NCBI RefSeq assembly: GCF_025602895.1
Contig: NW_026516337.1
Span: forward strand, 1-64,000
Direction of reading: 5' to 3'
Source of the DNA: Polychytrium aggregatum
Lineage: Eukaryota > Chytridiomycota > Chytridiomycetes > Polychytriales
DNA: 64,000 nt
Shown here: piece after piece, positions 1 to 11,919 of the stretch
Layout: every line of letters begins with the position of its first letter
Position numbering within the stretch: position 1 is the stretch's first letter
The notes under the pieces: generated by a model
Told to the model about the DNA's origin: nothing
Databases searched by the model: none
Seen by the model: only the letters and a program-made list of their open reading frames with translations
Translations under genes and position numbers: made by a program

Positions 1-536
1 CTTGGGGATGTTGCCATCGCAGATGACGCCCGTGATGGTCGAGGTCTGGTTGCGCCGGTCGGCGGGCGACGAGTAGCATCCGGGCCCGGTGTAGATGTTG
101 TAGTGGTTCTGGTCACGCTGGTTGATGGTCTCCATGATGTCGATCTCGGCAATGAGCGTGGCGTTGGTCGACTTTTGAACCACAGGGCCGGCCACACGCC
201 GCAGCCTGTGGGCACATGCTGGACGTCAAAGATGTACAGCCCCTGGGCAAACCTATCGACGGATTCGAGGCGGATGGCCGAGCGACCGGTGCTGGTGGCC
301 GGGACGACGGTCTGGTTGTCGGTGAAGAGGTAGGTTGCGCCACCGGCAAGGGCAGCGGAGCCGACGGGGCTCACGGCCCCGTTGATGAGACCGCTCTGGA
401 GGGCCGTTGGGCGGTCGACATAATAGGCGAAGCCGCCGGGGACGCCGCTGTTTTGGAAGGCAAACTGGTCATAGAAAGCCGGTCCGACACCAAAGTCCTT
501 CTGGAGGACGTACGAGATGGAGCTCGGGGTACTCAT
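1..536 (-). CDS. GH16-family endo-beta-1,3(4)-glucanase-like protein, 5' part, runs off the window
   Basis: The minus strand encodes a glycoside hydrolase family 16 fold typical of secreted fungal laminarinase-like enzymes that cut beta-1,3/1,4-glucans. Visible landmarks are a segment reading FAYYVDRPTALQSGLING, a strand with IRLESVDRFAQGLYIFDVQH, then PTGCGVWPALW, and the catalytic signature EIDIME (complement of 130-147), followed by a stretch with YTGPGCYSS. The enzyme continues past position 1, so the C-terminal part is missing. The signature is one frame away from the upstream part: a T4 run at 173-176 (A4 on the coding strand) needs one more base to join them. This may be an assembly homopolymer error or a real inactivating indel. 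The 5' end is unresolved: 536 is the first convincing in-frame ATG, and a leucine-rich possible signal peptide lies near 903 in another frame, presumably upstream of an intron. Confidence 0.68.
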   Translation of the reverse strand, partial: MSTPSSISYVLQKDFGVGPAFYDQFAFQNSGVPGGFAYYVDRPTALQSGLINGAVSPVGSAALAGGATYLFTDNQTVVPATSTGRSAIRLESVDRFAQGLYIFDVQHVPTGCGVWPALWFKSRPTPRSLPRSTSWRPSTSVTRTTTTSTPGPDATRRPPTGATRPRPSRASSAMATSP

Positions 537-999
537 AGATGTAGAGAGAGGGGTGGGCAGAGACAGAGGCTGGCGGACGACGTCAAGCAGATGCAGCGAC
601 GGCCAGAGAAGAGCGTCTGCAGACGGAGCGAAGGAGGAGAGAGGGGCACCCAGAGCAGAAAGCGTCCTCGAAGCCAAGCTCGTCTGTTGTGCTCGGCTGA
701 GGGGGGAAAGAGACGTTGCTGGGGCGATCATGGGGTCCTCTATTTCCAACAACAAAGACGGAAACGTTCGACAGAATAGAGCGGCTGTCCTTGCCGAGCG
801 CGGGCGCGACACCACCACGCAGGCCAAGAAGGCAGCAGAAGCACAGGGACAGACACAGGTTGTTGTGGGCTGGACCAAGCGGCAGTGCGGGCAGTGCCTG
901 CATTTTGGGAGGGCGCAAGCACCAAGGCCCGTATTCGGGACATCGAGGTCAGACAATCCGCGATATCGAGGCCGGCAATCACCAAGGCAAGAGACTCAC

Positions 1000-2174
1000 T
1001 CAGTCCCAGTCCTCGCGCTCCTGCTCTTCCCGTCGCTCCAGGGCCACCCGCTCAGCGCGGTCCTTCTCCCATTTCGCTGTCGTTGCGGCCAGGTTGTTGA
1101 CGTATTTGAAGAGGATCTCGTTCTCGGCACGCAGCTTGCCGTGCTCCTGCTTGGCGGTTTCGCAGCGGCGGATTTGCTCTGGGTGAAGCAGACCTCGCAC
1201 GGATGAGTGATGCGTCGCCGGAATGCAGTCGTATCTCGACGAAGCTCAGGATGGAAGCGTCGCACCCACAGCCAGCGGGATCGCACGCAGCCTGGGGGTT
1301 GGCCAGTGCAATCAGTCACGCCAACACAAAGATGCCTGCAATCGTGATGGGAGCCACAGGCGGATCGGCAACAGCGGCCGCGACGGTATCCCTCAGTGCC
1401 AACTGCGGCTTGCTACTGCGGACGTTACCTTTGATAGAATTCTGGAATGCGAGAATGTTTCTGGACAGCGAATCAAACCAGATGAGTGTCAGCACACATG
1501 GCATGGTCGGCATGTCACGAGCAGCAAATGCAGCTGCATCGGCCCAGCGCAACAACAGAATAAAAATGCACCATCCCAGCGAAAAGAAGCAGACCCATCG
1601 GCATGGGTTGAAACGATGGTTACTTGATGAACAGGAATCGGTCGAGCTCGGAGGCTTCGGCAGATAGCGGCGGGTATGGCGCGGTGTGGCTCGATTGTGG
1701 GGATATGAGATCGTCCAGCAAACTCGGACGGTGCGATGGCTCGGCTGCGATGGTGGCCGACGACAGAGACGAAAGCGATGACGGTTTGCTGGCAAGGGCC
1801 GGTTGCTGGCTGAGACGAGACCGAGCCTTATGGGCGGACCCAGGCTGTGAAAAAGGAGACGGGATGTGCTTCGATGGCGGCGCCGCCGTTGGGGTGATCG
1901 GCTCGAAGGACCAGTCCAGCAGCGTATTTGACGAGGGTGGAGACGCAGCCGGTATCCTGGGCAGCGACGACGAAGACGACGACACTGACCGGCTGACGAG
2001 GGTGTCTTGCGAGCTCTGCGGATGGAGCTTGATGGGTGTAAGCGGCTTGGACGATAGGAAGGGAGATGGGCAGTTGGAGTTTGGGGGTGTCGTCATTGAC
2101 ATTGAGCCCGGGAAGGAATATCTGTCGGACGAGCCACTTGCAGGGGTATCCGACAGGTCAATGAGCGATGCCAT
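1000..2174 (-). CDS. SCOC-like short coiled-coil protein with Ser/Pro-rich N-terminus (gene model incomplete)
   Basis: Exon 1 (2174 to 1624) encodes about 183 residues rich in Ser and Pro and ends in SELDRFLFIK at a GTAACC splice donor. The last exon (about 1200 to 1000) encodes a charged coiled coil, KQEHGKLRAENEILFKYVNN, that resembles the conserved heptads of the short coiled-coil family (SCOC, DUF2205). Those proteins are small Golgi/autophagy adaptors that bind ARL GTPases. The two pieces do not join in phase directly, so a short middle exon in the 1200-1623 interval is probably unassigned. The protein ends EEQEREDWD at 1000. The SCOC link rests on one coiled-coil segment and is an inference; another coiled-coil protein is possible. 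Confidence 0.45.
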
Positions 2175-4568
2175 GGCTATAACTCTCGGATGATGATGAT
2201 AATGATGATGGAGATGACGATGGTTGAAGGAATGCGATTCAGGTGGCAGATTCCAGCTGCGGCTGCAAAGGGCAGGATGGGATTAAGGCCAGGTAACTTG
2301 AGCAGCGGGAATGGCAGCCGATATCCACGGACGTTGGCAAGTTGAGCAGGACAAGCAGAGGACGCTTCACAGCGAACAGATGGGTCGCTGATAACGGGGA
2401 GAAAAGGTGCTCGACAGACGCAGGTGCGGCTTTGGCTGGCGAATATGGGCGGTGAGTCCGGAGCAGAGGGAAGGGAGGGTCTGCAACACAGGCGGCGATG
2501 GGTTGTTTCGTGGTGCTGGTGTGGCGATTGTCGATATCCGTGGTGGTGAGCGCCGCTATACGAGGCCTATGTCGTCCGTGGTGGATGTCGTTCGTGGTGC
2601 GGGTGTCGTTCGTGGTGGATGTCGACCGGAAGCTGTTGTGTCCGCGATGAGAAGCGCAGGGAAGGACAGAGAAACATCAGCCCGCTTGGCCCAAAACAAA
2701 CAGAGACCCGGTGGCGCTGCTGGATCGAGCCGGCACACTCGATCCGGCTCCACGCACAGCCACAGCCGTCTCGGTTTTGGCAGGCCGCGCCAGGCAGATC
2801 GCCCGACGCGTGAGGAATGAGGAATCGGCACAGGGCAATGCCAAGGCGGCGGCGGCGGCGGTGGTGGTGGTGGTGGCGAGCCCGAGGGGCGATAAATCGT
2901 CGATGGACTCGGATCGTGTGGCCGGAGTGGATGCGGCGTCGGCGGCATCGACAGCCATGGTCCTGCCGTAGTGCTCCGGCAGCCCTGTTTTGTTGTGGCA
3001 TACTGATTCTGAACGCAGGGATCGTCAGGGGAGGGGGAACTAGGGTCTGGTCCCTCATAGCCGCCAACGTGGCCCAGCACAATCCGCTCGGCTGTCTATT
3101 CCCTTCCCACGGTCGTCGACCACGGAGACTGCGCTGGCTGCACATTTCAAATCGACTTGGGGGAGACCGTCGCTGCGAGTGCGGGCGACTGCACCAGAAT
3201 GCAGCGGACTGCCGCCGCACCACGGGCCCATCGACATCCAAACATCCTGCGGGCTGCCGGGTTGTTTGGTGTGCTTGGCGATCCGGCAGCGACGTGTGGT
3301 CTCCTGGGCGACAGAATCGCAATCGGACGGCGGCAAGGGTGCTGCAACGTGCATCTGGTCTCCGCCAGAGGCCATTGCTGGCAGCCGACGAACGTGCGCT
3401 GTATAAAGGTGCTGAGCAGGACCGCCGTCCGCAGACCGATTCCTGTTTGCTCGTCGTATGGACCGCAGAAGCCCTGGTGCTGCCGTTGCCTCGCCGGCAC
3501 ATGTTCATAAGTGAGTGCTCCTCCTCTGACTTTTGGCAGGCTATCTGGGATGCTTGGCCGGCTATCTTTGGGGCCAGGCCTTGTCGGTCGGAGGATGTTC
3601 CTTGGTCGTCTGAGGCCCTTTGATCCTTCCTCGGTCCCCCTTTGATCGTCCGCGGCTCTTCCTCGGCCTTCCTTGCCAAGGCCGGCTCTTGCGTCCTTCC
3701 ACAAAGGCACTCGCGCTCTTGGCTCTGCTGTGGCCAAGCCCGACGGCCTTTCCCACGAGGACGCACCGGCCAGCGCCGCGGTCCCTGCGTCCGTGTTGGC
3801 CATATCTTTCGAGCCCATCCACCACCGGGCCACAAGGCCAGAGGCACGCCAACAACCGCATTCGAGGCACACACCGGCAACATCCAGCACAGGAGACCGC
3901 ACCCAAAGCCCGCACGACAACACCGAGCACAAGAGACGGCGGCCAACACAACCAACAGCCGTCCGAGGCGTCACAGGCCGGCCACGCATGCACACATCCT
4001 CTGGCCTGCCAGCAAAAGACCTCGCCACCGTATTTTTTTTCCCACACCCATGCCCCATCCTCCTCCATGTTGGCTCTGCACCCCACCGGCCTTGCCCAGA
4101 CCGCACTCACGCCACTAACCTTCGCGACCTTCTCAGTTGCCGCTTGACACAATCCGCACGCATCCACCACAACAAGCCATCGCGCAAGTCTGCTCCCCCC
4201 CCCGGCCTGCATATAAACATTCGACCGCTCCCGCTCGTTGGCTACCCTATCTTCCCTCCTCTTGGGTCGTTACTGTCCCAAACCTTCGCGGCATCCAGGC
4301 CCCAACGGATCTCGACCAGCCAACCCGGACTCGGTGCTGTCTTGTCTTGCACCCTTTATCGCAGCCAGATCGCAGCCAGATCGCTCCTGTTCATCACCCC
4401 CCCCCATCCCGCTCGCCGCATCCGATTGCTCCTGCTTTCTGCAGCAGAGTCGCCTTCCACCACAGTCCAGGCCCAGCCTCGCTCAATAGCCTCTTCCCCG
4501 GATCCCTTCCGCCAGCCCCACCGCCTCCCTCCTCTGTCTCCTCGGCACCGCCCGTCTCCCAGCTCGCC
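2175..4568. other. 2.4-kb intergenic region between divergent genes
   Basis: No coding region could be supported here. Open frames on both strands overlap one another and have biased, low-complexity translations, as expected in GC-rich DNA. The stretch holds short direct repeats built on GTCGTTCGTGGTG around 2575-2630 and a GGC/GGT triplet run near 2848-2875. The pyrimidine-rich sequence with a TATA box before 4568 is the presumed promoter of the downstream chitin synthase activator gene. Confidence 0.5.
4212..4217 (+). promoter_or_regulatory. TATA box of the Chs4-like gene
   Basis: TATAAA in the context GCATATAAACAT lies about 355 nt upstream of the chosen ATG at 4569. It is followed by a C/T-rich stretch, the usual look of a fungal transcription start region. 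This implies a 5' leader of roughly 300 nt. Confidence 0.45.
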
Positions 4569-6764
4569 ATGTCCTCAACAACCCCCGATGAAAGGCCTCT
4601 CCCCCACATCCTGTCCGGCGCTTTCGTCGAGGACCCTGTCTCGCCAACGTTGAGCGCTCCCCCATCGCCCCTCGTCAACGCCTTCAGCTCCAGGCGCTCG
4701 TCCCTCGACACTGCCTCGCTCAACTCTGTAGCCATGTCCACGGCTCTGCAGACCGCCGAGGACCACTATCTGCAGACGGCCTCGTACGGCGGCCACCCGC
4801 TCAAGAACTCCGTCTCGCTGCCGACCTCCCCCATCGCCCAGCTCGATAGCACCATCGCCGTCTCGGAAATGTCCTCCAAAATCATGTTCCCGCCGCAGAT
4901 GAAGATGAACCTGGCTCGAGCTCTCTCACAACACCAGAAACGCTACTCGTCGCTGGCCCTCGACAAGCTCGCCCAAGCCACCGAGGCCGAGGTGGCCGCT
5001 GCCGCCCTCGCGGACCATGCTCGTGGCTCGACGCCCATCTTTGACGACGAGGGCACCGGCTACTCGAGATCCTCCAGCATTGCGTCCTTTGACCAGGCCA
5101 TGGCCGCGCAGCCGCACGCCAAGCTCACCCAGAGCAGCGACGACTCTGCCGGCTCTACCCTGTCTTCCAACAAAGACGAAGCCTCTGCCGCCTCCGGCCT
5201 GGGCTCCGTCGTCTCCAGCCCAGACTCGCAAGCCCAGAGCACCACGACCCTGTCCGTCGACACCCTCAACCTTGAAGCCGCCCAGTCTACCTCCATCGTC
5301 AACCGCCTGAGCGAGACCGTGGCCCAGCTCCAAAAGGGCCAGCTCAGCCAGAGCGAGCGCTTCGAGGCCGTCAAGTTCATCGTCGACCACATCCAGCACC
5401 ACCCCGACCAGAAGAAGCGTACGGACTATGCAAAGTTTGCCGTCAAGACCCTCAAGTCCATGATCACGCTGAATTGCGATCCTGAGATCCAGTACTATCT
5501 CGGCAACCTCTACATCGGCGGCGTCCCTGGTGATCCCGCTCCCCACAAGTCCAACTTCGCCAAGGCATACAATATGTACTCGTCCGCCGCCAAGAAAGAC
5601 CATCTCGAGTCCATCTACCACGTTGCCCTCTGCCACGAGCGAGGCGCCGGCACTTCCACCAACAAGTCCAAGGCTGCCCACAATTACAAGAAGGCCGCGA
5701 TGCTGTGAGTGTGCACCCCCCCCCTCGGACTGCGATGCAACCAAACGCCCTCTGGCTCCGAACTGACGCTCTTCTCACATTGTGCCCTCTGTAGCAACCA
5801 TCCTGGCGCCATGTACCGCTTGGGCATGTCGCTACTCCGCGGCGATCTCGGCCAGGCAAAGAATGCCCGTGACGGTGTCAAGTGGCTGCGGTTGTCGGCC
5901 AAGTACGCCACCCCAAAGTATTCGCACGCCCTCTACGAACTGGCCATGCTCCACGATCAGGGCGTCCACAACGTCGTCTGGACCGACCACGAGTATCTGA
6001 TCAACCTCCTGACCCAGGCGGCCGCCCTCGGCCACACCGCGGCGCAATACCGTCTGGGCGAGGCTTACGAGTATGCCAAGTTTGGTGTTTCGGTCGATCC
6101 TGGACGCAGTGTCTACTACTACTCGCTCGCCGCCTCAAACGGCCATCCCGAGGTGAGAGTCGGGCGCCTCTTTGGCTCTCGCGGATGTGTGCAGCGCCCT
6201 GTCTGGATCGCAGGATCGCAGAATCGCGGACATTGTCGTTGCCTGCGAGTGGCTGCCTGCGTTCGCGCGGAAGATAAGCAGCAGCATGCTGTGAAGCTCC
6301 CTTGTCGGCCAGGCCCCCCCCCCCGGCTCATCGGATAAACGCTCTGCTTCCGCTTGGCGCCTGACTGACCGCCCTCTCGCGTGGAATATCTCTGTCCACA
6401 GGCCATGTTCGAGCTCGGAGGCTGGTTCCTGACCGGCACCGACGACCCAAACACCGGCTTCCATCTCGACCAGTCCGACTCGGATGCCTACTACTGGGTC
6501 TACAAGGCCGCCGACAAGCACCGTCTCCCCCGCGCCATGTTCGCCGTCGGCTATTTCCACGAAACCGGCGTCGGATGCGCCGTCGACCTCGAAAAGGCCA
6601 TGGAGTGGTACAAGTTGGCATCGGATGCTGGCGATCCAAAGGCCATCAAACGTCTCACCGGCAAGGATCCTGAGCCTCAGCCTACCGACACCAACAAGCG
6701 CGGCAAGCGATTTATCCGCCGCACCCTCAGCAAGAGCAAGTCCACCAGCTGCACGATCTGCTAA
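4569..6764 (+). CDS. Sel1-repeat protein, Chs4/Skt5-like activator of chitin synthase
   Basis: Three exons (4569-5704, 5795-6152, 6402-6764) with clean GT-AG junctions give 618 aa. The first third is Ser/Pro-rich and probably disordered. From about residue 270 a series of Sel1-like helical repeats follows (motifs such as AKFAVKTLKS, GNLYIGGVP, AMYRLGMSLLRGD, AAQYRLGEAYEYA, AMFAVGYFHETGVG). The protein ends in a Lys/Arg-rich tail and CTIC, a CaaX prenylation box. This combination is that of yeast Skt5/Chs4, a farnesylated factor that activates chitin synthase III and brings it to the plasma membrane at sites of wall growth. The start at 4569 is preferred over an upstream in-frame ATG (4137) because the intervening sequence is C-rich, lies across the TATA region and looks like leader. 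Confidence 0.9.
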
Positions 6765-7434
6765 TCCTTCTGGAGCCCAGTGCTGCCGCCGTGTATCCGC
6801 CTACCTCTGTCCTTGCTGCTTGCTGCTGAGGCCCCCCCTCGACTCACCGAGGACCGTCGTTGTCGACGTCGTCGCCGTTGTTGTGCAGCCACGCAACTCC
6901 ACTCTCGCCTGCATTAGTATACTTTTCGACCGCTGCTTTGTGCCCTAATTGCGAAGACCCACCCAACATACATCCCCTCGTTTCCTTGCTGCCTCACTTG
7001 CGACCCTCTGCCTTTGGCTTTTCTTTTTTCTTTTTTCTTTTTTCTTTTTTTGGGTAAGACTCGACGCCAGCCAGCCGGCCCGCACTGGTAACTCCCTCCC
7101 CCCCCGTAACATCGACTCATTCCATGTGTTTCATCCCTCCCATATACACACGCCTTCTCCGAAATCCATTTCTGTTCGAAGCCAATACACATACATAGCT
7201 CCATCATCAAAGCAAACCTTCTCGCGGGCTGTTGCTCGTCCCAGGTGGCTGTGAATGGCTTCCCATCGATCGTGTGCAATTCGGAAGGGATGGCGACGCC
7301 GCTGGTCACCGCAGCCTGGCTCACACTTGGGGGGTTCCCTGACACAGACAGCCACGGCTGCCTTCCTGCACGCTGCTCTCGAGGCACTACTTGCAACGAA
7401 AAGTACAAAGGAGCCGTGTCGCGGGAAAGGGGGT
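6765..7434. other. Intergenic region between convergent genes
   Basis: No gene seen. This is the shared 3' flank of the Chs4-like gene and the RNA polymerase I gene. It contains a pyrimidine microsatellite of repeated TTCTTTTTT units at about 7019-7051 and several C-runs. Confidence 0.5.
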
Positions 7435-9247
7435 TTATTGCTGGCCCTTGGCGCTCTTTTTGCTCTTGACCTTGGTCGGCGTCGAGGCTTCAGGAGAATC
7501 GTCCGCTGCCGCGGCTTTCTGTTTCTTTGATGACTTTTTGGGTGTGGCCTTGCTGTGCTCGGTCTCGTCGCCATGGCCCTTCTCGCTCGCTGGCGACTCT
7601 GTCGTGACATCGGCAGCCTTGGCTTTCTTTTTCTTTTCGGCGGATGCGATCGGGTCCTTCTTTGCCTTCTTGGCTGAGCCCTTGGTGATTTCGCGGTCGC
7701 CGCCCGAGACTGACTTGCGCTTCTTGCTCTTTTCGGCCACGTCAGGGGCATGATCCACTTCCATGGCGTTGTCGTTGGGCTCGGATGCCTCCTCCTCCTC
7801 CTCTTCCTCGTCGTCATCGTCAGCTTTGGCAGCGTCAGCGGGCCGTCGGTACACAGCGCCTTCATAGTCCAGCACGCCCTCTTGGGGAGGCGCCTCGGCT
7901 TGCTCTTCTTCTTCACCTTCTACTTCCTCGGTCGAGGCTGGAGGCGGCTGAGGCACCGGAGCGGGTATGATATTGGAGCTGTCCACCAGGCCAGTTTTGT
8001 TGGGGTGGCTCACGAGACTGCCCACAATCGTGAACATGTCGTCTGCCCGAACAATGCTGGCGGAGATGAGGAAGAGATTGGGCGATTCATTTCAGATCAG
8101 CAATAGTCGAGTGGAGTGGAGCGTAATAAAGGAAGGCAAAGTGGGCCTCGGTCGCAGCTCGGCATAGCCTTGTCGGATCTAGCGACAATTCCTTCTGCTT
8201 TGAACCCTCACGATGAATATCGACAAGCCCGGCACGACACGGCACATTACATTGCTCGCAAGCACAGTGGCGACGGGTGGCGGCGGATCACAGATAAAAA
8301 CCACTCACTCCAAGACGGTAAATCGAATGATTGCGTTCGAGTCGATGACGGATTTGTCCGACTTTTGGATCCAGGCACTCTGTTTGCTGTCCCATCGGAA
8401 CTCGGACTTTCGGATCTGATCGGCCGCAATCGAGGCATTGAAAACGCCATGGACGAGCAAGCCGATATGATCCGACGACACTTTGTTGACCACGCCGGCT
8501 GTGCGATGCAAGACAGAGATGTACGGACATTAGACAAACGCACCGACCGACCGACCAAAGGGAGCCACATGGGCGTGGCCGACATGAATCGGTTTTGCTG
8601 AAAGTCCGAGAGGACACAAATCGTACTCAGAATCGAAGACCGCTCTGGCGCAAAGACCGTGAATCGCACGGAGACGTTGAAGTGGGTGTAGGGGTTGTCA
8701 AAGAGGATGCGGCCCGATGACTCCAGTAGCTTGATGTTTTTGAATGACAGAACGACACCCCCGACTTCGGCGACATATCTGCATCGACAGGGAAGTGCAC
8801 AAATCGGCGAAGGAAGCCCGAATGGTTCGTGTCAGCGACGATCCGCAAAGTGAGCGACGCGTCTGAGACATGCCGGCAAGAAGCACCATCACGCAGGCCG
8901 TTGGATCGGAAGGGATCTCGATGTGAGAGCGCCAGCGGCGGGACATGACCGAACTGGGGAATAATGTGCATCCCAGTACATCCCAATGCATTCCAGTACA
9001 TCCCAGTACATCCCCGTCTGCCCAGCCGCAGCCTCGCGGTGCATTTGAGTGGAGTACCCGCTCATGCTGTTTGGTCGGCAAAGCCAGGTGCCTACCTCAT
9101 CAGCAGGCTGTTCAGGTAGTGTGTGACTCCCTTCATGGTTTCGCCCACGAAACGAGGCGGCAGATGCACGAGCAGCGTGGCATCGACGGTCTTGAACTCG
9201 CTGTGCAGCTGGTCGGCCTTCTTGGTCTGCTTCTTTTGTTTGGCCAT
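7435..9247 (-). CDS. RPA43: RNA polymerase I subunit A43 (Rpa43/TWISTNB family)
   Basis: Four exons (9247-9096, 8778-8627, 8498-8309, 8056-7435) join in phase to 371 aa. Rpa43 is the stalk subunit of nucleolar RNA polymerase I, pairing with Rpa14 where present and contacting Rrn3 during rRNA gene initiation. Sequence support: the N-terminal LHSEFKTVDATLLVHLPP and MKGVTHYLNSLLM, the central GGVVLSFKNIKLLESSGR, then the OB-fold signature DHIGLLVHGVFNASI, which is very typical of the family. The C-terminal 150 residues alternate acidic and Lys-rich blocks, resembling a nucleolar tail. Joining exons 2 and 3 across GTACGA...CACAG restores the family motif FAPERSSILTGVVNKVSS, which supports the model. 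The start MAKQKKQTKK at 9247 is preferred over in-frame upstream codons, which are Pro-rich leader. Confidence 0.92.
8971..9015. repeat. 10-nt tandem repeat in intron 1 of RPA43
   Basis: About four copies of a TCCCAGTACA unit (one reads TCCCAATGCA, another TTCCAGTACA) occur inside the first intron. No function is suggested by the sequence. Confidence 0.75.
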
Positions 9248-10077
9248 GATGGTCAAGGGCGGCGGATTGGTGCAAAAATCAAACGGATCGAGCGGCTCCC
9301 TTGAGAGCAAGGCTGCTTGGAGTTCGTTGAGACGGGGAATGGAAAGGACTTGCGACAGAGGCGATAAGGGCCGACGGACTTGTGTGCTCGCTGGCTCGGC
9401 TGACTGTGAGGGCGATGGTGGTGGGGTTGGTGGCCGGACCGGGCGGGGGATGGAGGCGCTGTGATGCAGATGCCGTCCGTCTGTTTCCTGTTGAATCGAG
9501 CTGGCTCGGTTCGGCTCGGCTCGGCTCGGGTGCAATGAGAGTGCGTCCTCGGCGAGAGTGCGTCCTCGAAGGCGCTGCGGGCTTGCTCGACGGTGATCCT
9601 GGGAGCAAGCGATGGCCGATGCCCATTCGATCTTTGTGCTGGGGCGTCACAAAAAAATCGGGCTGGCAGGACAAATGAAGGCCATAGTGCCAAAAACGGC
9701 TGTATGAAGCGCGTGCTGCGCACCCAGATCCCTCCTGGCTGGGGACATCGCAATCGCCTCGATGCAGCGAGCTCATTACGAACGGGGTCCTTGCAATTCA
9801 TGACCAAAGACAAGTGTCTGGATCGAGGGTGCGCACGCGTGGATCCAGCGCTCACGATATCCACCAGTGTTCGCAGCGATCGCTCGTGTGTATTTGAGTT
9901 CATGCCGTCCAAGATTTACCCCCCAGAGTTGCGGCCAACAGCGCACATAGAGACCTGTCGCTCGATAATGGCGGGTCGCTTCGTACAGAGCACTGGGCAG
10001 TGGGGGGGGGGCAACGTGCATTTGTCTCCAGCATGCGCCTTCATCCTCACGACTCTGCCGGATCGTCTGTCCTTCTG
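9248..10077. other. Intergenic region, promoter side of RPA43
   Basis: No gene supported. This lies between the 3' end of the J-domain gene and the start of RPA43, both on the minus strand. It contains a GGCTC/GGTTC pentamer cluster near 9502-9530 and two copies of GAGAGTGCGTCCTCG near 9537-9569. Confidence 0.5.
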
Positions 10078-11697
10078 CTACGACCCGGGCCCACGAAATC
10101 GCTTGCTGGCAGCTTCATAAGCACTCCGGTAGTCGCTGTTGGTCTCCAAGATGGCCGAGTCGACCATCAGCTTCTCCATCTTGCGACGCAGCACTCCGGC
10201 TTCAGCCGGGTGGTCCTTGTAGGGCTCAAGTACAGTCTGTAGGTACGAGCCGACTTCCTTCAGCTCCATGTTGGTCAGCTTTTCGAGCTCCAGCACTTGG
10301 TTCGTCAGGATCTCCACCTCCTTATCCTGGCTCGGAGGCATGTTGACCGGAGCCAAGAGCGGGCCGATCTGTGAGACAGCAATGCACAGCGAGATGTATA
10401 GCTGATGAAAGAGCACCAGCTTCTGATGAGGAGTTCGCCAGGTGAACAGCCATCCGAGCGGCTCCTGGCCAGCTGGGGAGACGATCGTCTGGTATTCGAG
10501 CACGCCAAGAGCAAAGAGACCGACGAAGCGCCAGTATTTGCCATATTCGCCCTTGCCGAGGACCATCATGACCAACAGCACAAAGGCCGTGACGACGTAG
10601 AAGTAGTAAAACGAAGCGAGTGACGCCACTGTGTAGTCCCTCAGGGTTTTGCAGTGAGTGCAGGTCTTGACCAGATCGCCAAACTTGTCTGATTCGCAAA
10701 CGAACCATCGACCGAGAGGGAGGGAGTGTGGGAAAAGACAGCAGAAATGGATCATTTGCTGTTAGAGAGCTGCAGCCACCACTCTCCCTCATCACCCAGC
10801 CATCGTCGAGATTTCGTCGCCTCTCCCCTCAGTCCGCATCCACAACCAGCATCGCAGGGTGGGTCAGTATTGCACAAGCCCGGTGGTCCGATGCGTTCGT
10901 GGGTGGAGGCTCCTTCATTCGCAAATGGGCCTCTTACCATACGCCGTGCGGGTCAGGGGCTCCTTGAGGACTTCGTATCCGTTCCGAATGCTCAGGTAAA
11001 CTGCCTCGTACTGAGCACGGAGTTCGGGCTGTCGATAGTAGGCATCACTTGGCGTGTTAAGAGCCATCATGTCGACCAGCTCGCCGTGTCGAGGATCCAT
11101 CCATCACCTACATCGTGCACTTTATCGGGATGGAGTTGCAGCGATAGAGACCGGTAGCTAGATTTGATCTGGGCCGGAGTGGCATCGAGGGGAACTTGCA
11201 GATAATTGTAGTAGCTGGGGTCGATCGAGCGTTCGATCTGGAGGAATAGGACGGACATTGAGCGCTGGTGTCGTCGACCCGAGCGCCGCGCTGACACTGC
11301 CATTGACTCATATAGCGGCTTGGGCGGACCGGCAGTCGAATCGGGCCTCGGCTCTGGCCAGCGCTGTATTGTCTGGTCTTGCCCGAGCGAGCCTCACCTG
11401 GACGGTTGAGTAAACTAGGTAGCCCAGAACCACGGATATGTAGATCAATCTGGCGTGTTGCTGGAAGCGACGATGGTTGGGCTGGGGTGGGTGCTTGAAA
11501 AACAAAAAGTAGATGGCTTTTTGGATGAACTGGATACACAGAGAGGCAAAGGCGACGATTAGGCGCTGCTGCATCCCCTCCCCCGACACCGATAGTCATT
11601 TGTTCATGGTCAGCGCTCGTCGCCTTGCCTGGGTCGCATAGGCTGGCACGAGCCACCAAAACATGAACGTCTGCAGCTGGGCAAACATGGCTGGCAT
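10078..11697 (-). CDS. Membrane-anchored J-domain (DnaJ-type) co-chaperone
   Basis: Five exons (11697-11629, 11568-11398, 11237-11112, 11028-10938, 10688-10078) give 355 aa. The order of parts matches a fungal family of integral-membrane DnaJ proteins: N-terminal MFAQLQTFMFWWLVPAYATQ, a transmembrane helix (LIYISVVLGYLVYSTV), a J domain starting DPSYYNYLQVPLDATPAQIK with the catalytic HPD tripeptide in LQLHPDKV and closing with TRTAYDKFGD, then two or three further membrane spans (SLASFYYFYVVTAFVLLVM, YWRFVGLFALGVLE) and a helical tail. The HPD motif stimulates Hsp70 ATPase, and the topology suggests an ER or organelle membrane. Intron 1 begins with GC rather than GT (CAG then GCAAGG) and is 60 nt long. 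The start is at 11697 or, three codons on, 11688. Confidence 0.85.
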
Positions 11698-11919
11698 GGC
11701 CGAACAGCAGTCTTCTTCGCGAGGGCAGAGGCCAAGGGCGGCGGTAGATGCAGGAGAAAGCGGGGAGAGAGCTGGGCGATGGGAGCTGGATGCCTTGCCG
11801 ATCAAGCCAAACCAGCCAGGACCAGAGCGCGGAGCGAACAAATGCCCCTCGTCCGGCGTCTTGGCCGCCGTCTTCTCCCTGGACCATGCACATCCCGAGA
11901 GCCGCCTGCCCTCGCTGCC
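11698..11919. promoter_or_regulatory. Short divergent promoter region
   Basis: Only 222 nt separate the start codons of the J-domain gene (minus) and the CNOT11 gene (plus), so the two probably share a bidirectional promoter. No TATA box is apparent. Confidence 0.5.

Noticed and set aside
1316-1795. Hydrophobic minus-strand frame suggesting a small membrane protein
   Set aside because: It starts inside the Ser/Pro-rich exon in another frame and runs through the apparent intron of the SCOC-like gene. No start context or family match.
2567-3955. 462-codon minus-strand open frame in the first intergenic region
   Set aside because: Overlapped by other long frames on both strands. Translation is Cys/Arg/Pro/Gly-biased with no family motif, as expected by chance in GC-rich DNA.
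4926-5744. 272-codon frame antisense to the Chs4-like gene
   Set aside because: Val/Gly/Leu-rich shadow of the real exon, which has clear Sel1 repeats and good splice sites.
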